A stretch of DNA of 64,000 nt from Icerya purchasi (lineage: Eukaryota; Arthropoda; Insecta; Hemiptera; Monophlebidae). The translations under genes and the position numbers were made by a program. The notes beneath the pieces are model-generated. The model ran no database searches. It saw only the letters and a list, made by a program, of their open reading frames with translations, and was not told where the DNA came from. Shown piece after piece: positions 26,101 to 35,955 of the stretch. Position 1 is the first letter of the stretch; each line of letters begins with the position of its first letter. The stretch spans positions 380,456,760 to 380,520,759 of the forward strand of contig CM077116.1 in the NCBI GenBank assembly GCA_039619475.1, given 5' to 3'.

Positions 26101-27985
26101 ACCCTCCAGGTATATACACATTCCATAATGGAAGATTTATTTTGAGAAGTTGCTCTACAATCTGTTTTGTCGGTTGCGACCAGTTTCTTAATAATCCAAT
26201 TCGTACAGCAACTTTGCTAATAATGTACACAAAGTTTTATCCATAAAAATATTATTGCTCCGAAACGACTCCCACACCGTATAAACGAAAAAGGAAAGAT
26301 GGAAAGGAAATGGAGGAAGTGTGGTGCTGGAAAAAAACCGTCGAAAAAAAAAAAAAAGAATGAAAGCAAACTATTGAGCAATTCATTTAACCTTAATTAT
26401 GTGAATTATTGTTAACTGGAGAATAGCGGCATCGATCGGCTCCAGAGGTCAAATACTTTCTCATCGTAAATGTCTCACCAGCCAACTGTTGCTGCGAGTC
26501 CATGATAGCCGCGGAGCGTTTTCCGATATGCGTGTAGCCTCGAACAAATTACTCTTTTCGTATGGTGGCCACCGAATAGATACAAACAAGAGAGAAAGAG
26601 AGCGAAGCAGAGGAGCAACTTTATAAAATATTCGAGTAGAACGGACAATTCCGTTCCAGCATTGTTATTGTTGTCATAACAGTCGTGACAGGGTTAACAC
26701 TTACCTTCACCTAGTAATCTATATATATATACATAAATATATCAGCCTAATAATAATGACATCGTCTTGGGAACCTTAAACTTCGTGCTCAAATAAATTG
26801 ATTGTTACCTTTTTTATTCGTAACTGAACCACTCTAATCGATTATTGATTATATTTTAATAGACTCCCTAAACATCAGTAAACAAAGAAGTAAAAAAGAA
26901 GTAGACGAAGAAGAAGACAAACTTGAATGTGGAGCATATTCTGGAAGTCGTTCAAGGTTAATATTTCTCGTTCAAAACCGTTAAAAAAATTCGTATGTTA
27001 ATCTAATTCCGCTTTGTATTTATATTATTTGAAAGAATTGTCAATCCGAAAAAATAAATAATAATGTAACATCACTTGATTTTATATCGGTTTCGCGTTG
27101 GACACGCAGATTACATTCACGGCCATTTTGTCCCTGGACTTTCCGTTTCATTAGCTTTTACCTGGTGTTTTGCATTTTTCAATTTACATCTAAAACATAA
27201 ATTGTCTTCTAAACTAAAATTTCGAATGCAGTCAATTCTCGAACTATCGTTTCTCCTTTCTCCATATTCCAATGTGTTGATCGAAGAAGGAAATACTTTA
27301 ATTCTCCATTGGGTCATAGCGCGCGGCGCGGAATGAACAGAAAAACGATCTTACAAAATGAAATGAGAAGTTGATTTTATTCATTGAAATGAAACGAAAT
27401 CGAATCTTTGCAAATTATTACGTTTTCAGTGATAAATAAAAAGTTCAACGTCACATAACTATAGGGAAGCGGCTGAAATGTTTGGACTTTTTTTACTAGT
27501 CACCTATGCTATCGATATAAATTTATTTATCTATCGTTTATCTGCTATTTCGCATAATGACGAGCACGAGTATTTTAAATTTTTTTCCGATCGTGAACCA
27601 TCTGGACACTATTTAGTCAATTTAAGAATGAGGTGATTTATTAATAAAGATAAACAAAAAATAATGATCTTGCGATAGTAGGATCTATTCGCCAAAGCAT
27701 TTGTCAATCTATTTGAATAAAAACAATATTACCATTTTACAAATATATCGAGAAGATATGCGCTTATATAGAATAATTAGAGCAAGGAAACTGGCCAAAA
27801 CTTGGAGGTGAATATGTGATTAGATATAACGAGCAACAAAATTTGTATAATATTCTTTAGTTTGTGGAATCGATTACGCAGTGTTCAACTGAAAAACACG
27901 TCAGTTTAAATAAATACTGAAGTGTTGCAATTGACACGAATTAAAAGTGAATTAGATTTAAAGGAAGAAAAAAAATTGTCGGAAT
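23190..27985. other. Long stretch without recognisable genes
   Basis: The stretch 23450-24850 is less AT-rich and has several 70-120 codon frames on both strands (23944-24303 minus, 24284-24559 plus, 24626-24853 plus). I recognise no domain in them and cannot exclude a decayed element or exons. 24870-27985 is AT-rich with ATA/AAT-rich runs (25480-25510, 26710-26735). Nothing else is supported. Confidence 0.45.
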
Positions 27986-27989
27986 TTTC

Positions 27990-28203
27990 GTAGGAAGTAG
28001 TAAGTAACAGCGTTTAAGGTACCATTCTGTGTCCACTACATTCTTGCTCTTTCTTCTCCTTCTGTTGTTCCTGTATTGGCTACCTTTATTTCTTCTGTTT
28101 CTAATCGCTTCCTGATATAACTTTCAAATCCCTACGTTTTATTATTTGTTAGTCCTTTGTGTTGGGTAAATGTCCTGTGTTGACGCGTCCAAAGAAAAAA
28201 AAA
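27990..28203 (+). mobile_element. 3' tail fragment of a poly(A) retroelement
   Basis: A pyrimidine-rich segment (TTCTTGCTCTTTCTTCTCC and GTTGTTCCTGT) is followed by TTGGGTAAATGTCCTGTG, TTGACGCGTCCAAAG and an A-run to about 28205. The pyrimidine-rich part resembles 63862-63925 near the end of the decayed I-type element, and the end matches the tail at 52848-52901. It is therefore probably the decayed 3' end of that LINE family. Confidence 0.5.
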
Positions 28204-28204
28204 A

Positions 28205-28367
28205 ACAATACTATTTTTCTTATATATTGCAATGCAGAAAAAACAAAGAACAAAAAAAAAAGGGAAACGGAAGAGACTAAATTTAATTTCTATTAAGACT
28301 TAGTAATTAATAGTATTCTTCACCGGCTAGCAAAGTTATAAACATTAAAAGAAAATGGGAAAATAAA
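28205..28367 (+). repeat. Interspersed repeat X, left copy, part 1
   Basis: It matches, in reverse complement, 44306-44460. The shared landmarks are GACTAAATTTAAT, AAGACTTA, GATAGTATT.TTCA.CGGCTA and AGTTATAA followed by GAAAATAAA. It is cut by the Helitron at 28368 and continues at 31916. No protein is encoded. Confidence 0.75.
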
Positions 28368-30099
28368 TCTTATATATAAAAATGAGTTGCCTTATGTGGG
28401 TCTCGCTTCTCTTCCAAAACGGCTGAACCAATTTGAATAATTTTTTTTTTGTTGTATTCGTAGTTCTTAGGAGAAGGTTTGTAAAAAAAAAAAATTTTAA
28501 AAAATTGCACCGAAATTGCACAATTCGCAAAAAAGTGTAACTCAAGAACGGCTCGACCGATTTTGCTGATTTTTTTCTCTAAAATATTGGCTAAGATTTA
28601 AATTAGGTTCCTACAAAAAAAAAATTTGAAAAAGTTGCACGGAAATTACAAAATTCGCCTAGAATATGCTAAGCAATAAAACATGCGGTAGGCCAAACAG
28701 GCGAGCGGGTAATTTCAGATACCTGGAAACGGCGAGGAACGAATAGGCAAAACGGTCTTGACTCTCAGCCGATCAGCGGGCGGTCGCTTAATGACGGTAC
28801 GGATATCATGCGCTACGCATGCAGTAAAAAAAAACAAACATAAACGAATCGAAAATATCGTAACAAACAGTTCGTTTTTTATTATTTTTTGTATAAATTT
28901 TATATTAAAATAAGAAAAAAAGCTGCTTTTTAATAGCTACCAAACAAAAAATGAAAAAGAAAATCGGTTAATAAACAAAAAAAGACTTTGCCTATTTATA
29001 TGCAGATATTAAATGTTTTGCGTATTTATATATTTGTTTGTGAAAGTAAATTACTGAGAATATGTTGTGCACATTTTAAAACTCCCCTTATGTGCAGTAT
29101 ATTCTTATTACATTTTGCAGTGATTTAGTCGGAAATTTTTTCAAATTGGTTGGATCACAGACGTGCTTACATCTAACATTTGTGAGTTGTAGCGGACTAA
29201 ATTTTCCGTCATTAAATGGTCGCAACGATAAACTAAAAATATAATTAAAAGATGTAGCAGAACAATGTAGGCGAATGGTCGTTTAGCGAGTACAGTGCAA
29301 ACCGGTCTGCATTTCTCTTAAACACGGTACACCCTAAATTGGGAAAAAGAAAAGAAAATAATAAACGACCCGACTTCACAAGTACCGCGAGAACTACAAA
29401 AAAAATGAAACACATGTCCGGCAATCAGGTAACGAAAGAAATTTGAGAAGCACAAAGAGATTGTCCCAACAATGAGACCTTTATACAACTGAAAGGTCTT
29501 TGATCCGAAAAATTAATTACCGACAGGAAATCGAAAGATTGATCGGAAACATTACAATAAGTGCATCAACCATTTTTTGCATGTATTTCGTGTTCCGAGT
29601 TATTCAGACCTTATTTTCGTTTCGGTAAATGTGCTTCATTTGGCCGTCCGTTACTCGCATATTATCCATGTGTATTTGTTTTCAAAATGTGTTCAGTATT
29701 TTCGTAACTTTCAGTAATATTGTTTGAATATATTCACATTTGTGCGGTGAGTGCCAATTTTATATTTCAGTCGTATAAATATTGTGATTTATTATTTATG
29801 TTAGCAAGAAAAAAAATTTTAAAATGTTGTAAAAAGGCTATATATAAAAAGACGTCTACCATTTTGACTGCTAAATGCCCCTAAAAAACACATAGAAATA
29901 TATTTATAAAAATCAGCGTGTGTAGTCATTGAAAATATTTTTCAACCATCCGGAAAGTGAATTCGGAGGCTCAATCCTGTGTGTTTTTAGATTGGCTAAA
30001 ACGTTTTTATCTTTATCAGTAAACATTAGTTTTATAATATTAATTCAACGTATTACAACTGAGCCATAGCAATGCGTGGCCGGGTCTACTATCTATATA

Positions 30100-31007
30100 C
30101 AATGGCTGTCCCACGGGAAATGAGAGTAACTTTGGTGTGAGTAGGCAACCACTCACAGCGCGTTTAAAGCCCATTTAATTAGCTATCGAATGCAACAAAC
30201 CGGAAGTTCATACCTCACCCCTACACCCACAGCACCGATTTGAAAAAAAAGTGTTTTGTCAACCCCTAGAATTTTTTTCAAGCGGAGCGGATCGTAACGG
30301 GTCTCGCAATCAGATAATCCTAAAGGTCATTCCATCAGTTGTCAAATGCAACAAACCGGACGTTTCTACGAGCATTTTTACGTGTTTTATAGTCGAAAGA
30401 GTAAGACGCAAATTGTGAAAATCACGTGCAGTTTTGTGTTGTCAACATGGATAAGAAAGGTATCGAGCAAGAACAGCGGTATGTGATTCGTTATTATTGT
30501 CGGTTGAAAAAAACGGCTAAAGAGACGTTACATTTATTAAAAGAAGAAGCGTATCCTGATGATATTCGACTCGGTAATTCAACAATATTTCGATAGCATA
30601 GCGCGATTTCGAAAAATATTCGACACCGATCAAGAAGTCGTGAATGCGGTACAGACCATTTCAAACAGAACACCTGTCGGCGAGTTTAAAGCGACCTTTA
30701 CAAGCCAGAGGTGCCTATTTCGAGAAGATTAATATGAATGATGAAGATGGGTAATAATTTATGTAAAAATTTTGAAATACAGTTTCTTCCAAAATGTTGT
30801 AATTTTTTTGTCTAAAAAAACGGTGGCGGTTGACGAAACACTTTTTTTCAAATCGATGCTGCAGGGTGAACCCCCGGGAGGTAGAAACTCCCGGTTTGTT
30901 GCATTCAATAGATAATTAAATGGGCTTTAAGATGTACCCAGAGCGAACGCGGTGTGAGTTGCCTACGTACATCAAAGTTACTCTCACTTCCTGTGGGACA
31001 GGCATTG
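30100..31007 (+). mobile_element. Mariner-like element with about 110-bp terminal inverted repeats
   Basis: The element is 908 bp, flanked by TA on both sides (30098-30099 and 31008-31009), with terminal inverted repeats starting CAATGGCTGTCCCAC and CAATGCCTGTCCCAC. The repeats extend inward with indels to an AAATGCAACAAACCGG-type block (TGCAACAAACCGG at about 30192 and its complement CCGGTTTGTTGCA at about 30892). A second partial copy of that block occurs at about 30348. A transposase N-terminal relic lies inside. TA target and inverted ends fit the Tc1/mariner superfamily. The interior is too short for a whole transposase. Confidence 0.8.
30447..30730 (+). pseudogene. Mariner-like transposase N-terminal relic
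   Basis: From an ATG at 30447 the frame reads MDKKGIEQEQRYVIRYYCRL, then KKTAKETLHLLKEEAYPDD, then GNSTIFR and a stop where a tryptophan would be expected. The EQR..IR..CRLKKTAKE..LL pattern resembles the first helix-turn-helix (DNA-binding) domain of mariner transposases. Beyond the stop, RSRECGTD is a degraded linker. The catalytic DDD/DDE domain is absent, so the protein cannot catalyse transposition. The family call rests on this domain plus the TA-flanked inverted repeats. Confidence 0.6.
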
Positions 31008-31915
31008 TATATAAAACAAAGTCGAGTTAGTTAAATCAACGGCTGGACCGATTTTTATGATCTTTGATTTGTTGGATTTGTGTCCGTCCTGAATAGCAGA
31101 ATACAAAATTTAAAATAAAAATTATGAAGAAAATTCATTTTTTTTACTATTTTTGGCCCAAAAGGGGAGTTTGAATAATTTTTTAACCGTAATTTTTAAA
31201 TTTTATGAAAGGGCTGTTGTGTTTTGTTTTATATTTTGAATTTCGTTTTTAAACGGTTATCTGATGATGAGTTATGAATTTTTTAAGGGCGATTTTTGAG
31301 GTCGTTCTAAATTCTATATTATATATTCTAGGCGGTTTCTTGAGGACCACGGTAATTGGTCAGCTTAGAAGTTGTAAATTGTCATAGATAGAGAAGTTTA
31401 ATTGTAATTTATGATCCGATTCCGATAAGTTAAACCGTTTCTGAGCTATTATATAATTGAATATTTTTTTCGATTCTGAACCATCTTATTGGGATTCCGT
31501 ACATTATATGTGTACGAAATCCTAAAAAAGGGTATAAATTTACTTTAAGAAATTAAATTACCTTAGAAACACGTTTTTTTCACGTATAGCTCACCATCAG
31601 CAAATTGCACAGAGTACACACTTTATTAAAAAGTATATAAATTGAGTGTGTACTATGTGTATAGCCCGAAAGAGCATGTTTCCACAAAGTAGTTTACTTT
31701 AATTTTTCAAAGTAAATTTATACTGATTTTTGTTCTTAAGGGGGAAAATGCCTTGCTGCCACGTGAATTACATTTATTTCAATGTAATTAAAATACTTTT
31801 CATTTTGATTTTTGTACATTTATTGAACTTAATTTTTTTTGAGTATTGATTGCTGATAAGTTAACAAAATATTTATTGGTTCTGGGGCGGTACGAAGTTC
31901 GCCGGGTCAGCTAGT

Positions 31916-32361
31916 TAATAATAAAAATCGAAGAGCATGAAAAAATACTTTTCCAAAATTAAAAATTACAGATAAAATATTTTCCTGACCACATTCCAGG
32001 TAATTCTTAGTACGGCGAGTAAATGCCATGAAACATCAATTTATAAAAAAAAAAAAAAAACTACTCTTATTACCTTTTAAAAGTTGCCACAAATAAAAAA
32101 TGGACGATGCTGTCTGGAGTACGATAAGTACAATTCCCCGGGTGTTTTGTATGTATAAAATTATGTAATCTAAGGGGGGGGGATGAGAAGAAATTAAACA
32201 CGCAGACATACCATGAGAATGTCGGACTATGCGACTGAACAATATTCAATACTCAAGAAGCGTTATGTTTAATTTTAACATTTAGATCCGAAGGTTAAGT
32301 GTAAATTCGATATCTAAAAGGATACCTCCTTGGCATCAGGCCGTTTCATTAAATTTTAACC
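31916..32361 (+). repeat. Interspersed repeat X, left copy, part 2
   Basis: It continues repeat X after the Helitron. It is the reverse complement, at high but imperfect identity, of 43874-44305. Landmarks are AAATATTTTCCTGACCACAT, GATGCTGTCTGGAGTACGAT, ACCATGAGAATGTCGGACTA and CCTCCTTGGCATCAGGCCG. It ends near 32361 where the match stops. The 68-codon minus frame inside has no motif. Confidence 0.85.
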
Positions 32362-32939
32362 ATCCATGACTTAGAGCCAGCTACCGTAGTGTAGTTGGCC
32401 AGACAATGATATTTAGTTAAAATCTGGTCAAATTTCGCTATGAATTCGGCGTTCATGAGGTGATGAGCCCCCCTCTCCAAAAAAAATTAATAATAAAGAA
32501 ACCAAACAAAACTCTGAGATATCATTTTGAAGAACAATTATAGAACATTCGTAGAGTGATGGCTTTATTTGAACGGGAAATTGCGTAGGGTCGAGAGAGA
32601 ACTAAAGTTATCAGTGCAAAGCTGAAAGTGTCAATGATGAAAAATCTACATTCTGTTGGTAAATTGAAATAATTCGAAAAATAAATTATACGACACTTAT
32701 ATCGGCAAATGATGATAAAATAGTAATATAGTTATCGTATACTTTTCGTAACGTTTATGTTTTAAACTCCGTGCGATCGCATAATTTCGATTATTTTTTA
32801 TTATGGCCTTTTATTTAACTCGGTTTGTCCTTCTGTGTCTATCTGTCATTCTGTCTGCCTGGGGAGTTCTTGCGAACGAATTTTCACCTACTTCTCAATG
32901 AATCGAAAAAGTGTCCTTTTGCAGAAATGTTTGTTATAG
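32362..32939. other. Non-coding stretch
   Basis: No gene is recognised; it leads into the tandem repeat that follows. Confidence 0.5.
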
Positions 32940-33660
32940 ATGACAATACAATATTAAGAAATATTTGGGTTTCCAGCTTTAAAATTAGACCCTCGGGGCT
33001 CCGAAAGCTCAAAATTTTGGAAAAAAATATTTCGATTTTTCGGGCAATCGTTGGAAAGATCGTTATATGTCTAGAACAAAAGCATATTTTATTTCTTTAA
33101 TGAAACTTTCGAAGTTTACGAAAAGTTCAAAAAAGCGCGAGATCTAATATGTAGCTTCCTCATTGCGGCGCGAGTATTACAGCTAAAAATTTTGAACAAG
33201 GTTGAAAATATGCACATGCAAGTATATTTCTTTGGTTTGGAACATCTAGGTTTCCAACTTTAAAATTAGACCCTCGGGGCTTCGAAAACTCGAACTTTTG
33301 GAAAAAAACTTTTTTTTTCCAGACATATTATATACTGTTGGAAAGAGTGCTATTTTTCGGGAGCAAACTCGTGTTTCACTTTTTTAACAAAACATTGGAA
33401 GTTTACTAAAAATTTAAAACAGCACAAAAAATTACGTGTAGCCCTCGCTTGTGGCTCAGTTTTATAGCTAAAAATTTTGAACAAGGTTAAAAAAGTGCGC
33501 ATCCTTGTGTATTTCTTTACTTCGGAACATTTGGGTTTCCAACTTTAAAATCGAACCCTTGGTACACCAAAAGCTCGAAAGTTTCAAAAAAATATTTTTT
33601 TTTTTCAGTCATGTGGTATAACAATGGGAAGATCGCTATTAGTCAAACATTGTATTTCAT
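32940..33660. repeat. Tandem repeat, period about 284 bp, about 2.4 units
   Basis: The anchor TTTCCA.CTTTAAAAT followed by (A/G)A(A)CCCT(C/T)GG starts at 32969, 33250 and 33536, giving spacings of 281 and 286. A second anchor, AGCTAAAAATTTTGAACAAG, occurs at 33180 and 33467. The units differ by many substitutions. The 91-codon frame at 32825-33100 lies across the first unit and is not a gene. Confidence 0.85.
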
Positions 33661-33852
33661 GTGCTGAGGATTCCGTATGTATTGTATGCAAAACAAAAGA
33701 TAATATAATTGAAAGAATGCGATCCATTATTTAGTAATAAAATGTAACACAAATTTCTGTAAATGTCCTATAATCAAGATATCGAATAAAATTAAGCAAA
33801 ATAAAATACAATTCTAAATTCTATTGAAATACATAATAAAAAGTCCGGACTA

Positions 33853-34275
33853 AAAAATAATTTTTTTTTTAAAAAATATGCTTTTATTTCTGCACTAAAA
33901 GGTACAAAATAACTTTCTTAGTGTGCGACTACCAGATACGCATGTCTTAACATTAAAATCTGAAACTACAAAATATTCTGAAAAATAAATGCGGGGGCCG
34001 CAAATTACTAATTAAACATTAATATTATAATACATCCTAAGCCAAAACTACAATCACTATTTCATGTTGTTCCACTGTTGTGCACCACAATACCACACAC
34101 ATCGAATATTTTTGTAACTGCGGCCCCGCTTTTATTATTCAGAATATTTTGTAGTTTCAGATTTTAATGTTAAGACATGCGTATCTGGTAGTTGCACACT
34201 AAGAAAGTTATTTTGTACCTTTTAGTGCATAAATAAAAGACTATTTTTGAAAAAAAAAATTATTTTTTTTTATTT
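33853..34275. repeat. Foldback (inverted-repeat) element, about 150-bp arms
   Basis: The left arm (about 33853-34004) and the right arm (about 34117-34275) are close reverse complements. GCACTAAAAGGTACAAAATA, CCAGATACGCATGTCTTAAC and AAACTACAAAATATTCTGAA on the left recur complemented on the right. The arms meet a GCGG.GGCCGCA/TGCGGCCCCGC pair at the inner ends, around a 112-base loop. Outer ends are T- and A-rich. There is no ORF. It is likely a MITE or foldback element, with no clear target duplication. Confidence 0.85.
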
Positions 34276-34279
34276 CAGG

Positions 34280-34753
34280 TTCCTTCTCTTTTTCTTTTTT
34301 TTCTTTTTTAAGGTGACGATAAGTACGTGATAAGTATATATCAACATTTTATCATTGTTTGCTAATATAGGTAATATAATTTGTTTAATTAAAGGTATGA
34401 ACATTAAACAGTGATGGCATGTGCTAACTTAAGCATCTGATGTTTAAACAAGCGATTGTGATTGATTCCCATATGGTCTGAGCGCAGATGGTTTATACTA
34501 AATGAGTAGCCATAATTTTCGTCAGATTAGAATTTTCATGTTCAGAATTCCTAGATAGGTGCCGGGTATATTAAACGCGGTTTTGTTAGAAAAAGGAATA
34601 GGAATCGATCATCAGCTGTTGTTCTGTGGTTTGAAGATTGACGGTTTAAATTAAGTTTGGGTAGGACTGCAAATAAACAGCCAATGTCGGTAAGTAAATA
34701 TGCCTTAAGAAAATAATTTACGGTAGACATCGGGTTTAAAAAATTAATCTTAA
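34280..34753. other. Non-coding stretch before Jockey copy A
   Basis: No gene is seen. The segment 34709-34757 (AATTTACGGTAGACATCG, then GTTTAAAAAATTAATCTT) matches the reverse complement of 44474-44520, next to the inverted repeat X copy. Repeat X or its neighbour may therefore also lie at the 5' edge of copy A. Confidence 0.5.
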
Positions 34754-35955
34754 AACTTAATTCCCGTTCAAATAACCGAATCTGTTAAAAGACTAACAAA
34801 TACGAACCACGATTGGCAGGAAGTAAGCAGTCGAAAACGACAAAGAAATTACTTGAGAAGTGTTTCTTCAGAGTTGATAGAAAATAAAATACTAAAACAA
34901 AATACTAACAGATTCGCTGTCTTAGCTACAGACAATGATGATGAAGACGAAGATGTTATTGTGCAAAAAGAAACTAGGCCTCCCGCTATAACAATTTATC
35001 GTGTAAAAGATTATACTAAGATGTTAACTGATATCTCACGCGTTATTCCGATAAATGATGTTCGGTGTAGATCTTTAACTGACAAGCGAGTTGAAGTTAA
35101 AACAAACAATATAGAAAATTATCGTTCTTTAGTTAAGTATTTACGCAACGGAAAAATTGAACATCATACCTATCAGATAAAATCAGAAAGGAGTTTTCGG
35201 GTAGTAATAAGACACCTACATCATTCTATAGAGACAGAGGACATCAAAGCAGCCCTCTCGGAATATGGACATACAGTTAGACACATAACTAACATCAGAC
35301 ATCGAGTGTCTTCGTTGACCTACAACCACAGGAAAATAATACAGAAATTTACAAATTACAATCACTGCTTAATATGAAAATTAAAATTGAAACCCCACGT
35401 AAGAAGAATACTATACCTCAGTGTTTTAGATGCCAGAGATATGGACACACCAAAGCTTATTGCAACAGAGAATATATCTGTGTCAGGTGCGGTGAAAATC
35501 ACTCCTCAGAAAACTGTAATAAAAAGCAAGATCAGGGTCCTAAATGCGCAAATTGTTATAGTAGTCATCCATCCAATTATAAAGGATGCGATATTTATCA
35601 AAAACTTTTATTGATAAGACAAAACGAGAGACCTAAAAATAAAAACAAAGACAATATAAACTCGATAAATATTCCCAATAGAGTGCCCCAAACAGTGAGG
35701 CATGAAACTATAAATCAACAACCATCAAACACAGTTACTTACGCACAAATTGTACAGCAGGGTCTAGAACAACAAAGAAATACGACTCCTAATATTAACT
35801 CCGAAAACATGCCTCTTAACAATGATATATCAGCCATGTTAAATACATTTCTAAATGAAATAAAAATTCTTTTCTCAAACATGATGGAACAGCAAAACCA
35901 GCTGCTAAAAAGCGTTATACAAACAATTATGACTGCTTTAATAAATAAAAAATGA
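34754..35955 (+). pseudogene. Jockey ORF1 (gag-like), copy A, truncated and frameshifted
   Basis: The frame is open from 34754 without a start codon. NHDWQEV..RKRQRN corresponds to ENDWQQV..RKGKKRQ in copy B. NRFAVLATDNDDEDED is followed by the region before the zinc knuckles (HTYQIKSERSFRVVIRHLHH). A frameshift near 35310 replaces a segment that copy B reads as about eight residues; after it the frame 35374-35955 continues FVDLQPQENNTEIYKLQSLL. It then has the knuckles CFRCQRYGHTKAYC, CVRCGENHSSENC and CANCYSSHPSNYKGC. The stop TGA at 35953-35955 overlaps the ORF2 start (ATGA). The protein normally binds element RNA; this copy cannot make it whole. Confidence 0.9.

Larger units (their letters stand above)
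28368..31915 (+). mobile_element. Non-autonomous Helitron
   Basis: The left end is TCTTATATATAAAAATGAG, with the TC that Helitrons start with. The right end is GGGTCAGCTAGT, the CTRRT end (31911-31915), preceded 8 bases upstream by a short GC hairpin GGCG..CGCC (31886-31903). It lies between A (28367) and T (31916), the known Helitron target, without target duplication. The inverted copy of the flanking repeat at about 44306 shows the uninterrupted site. The interior has recurring AACGGCT.GACCGATTT phrases (28419, 28550, 31040) and no Rep or helicase frame, so it depends on another copy for movement. A mariner-like element is inserted at 30100-31007. Confidence 0.85.

Noticed and set aside
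32825..33100. 91-codon plus-strand frame
   Set aside because: It lies over the first unit of the 284-bp tandem repeat and is not preserved in the other units.
32940..33660. CRISPR-like array
   Set aside because: The repeat period is 284 bp with divergent units, the DNA is eukaryotic, and there are no short direct repeats with unique spacers.
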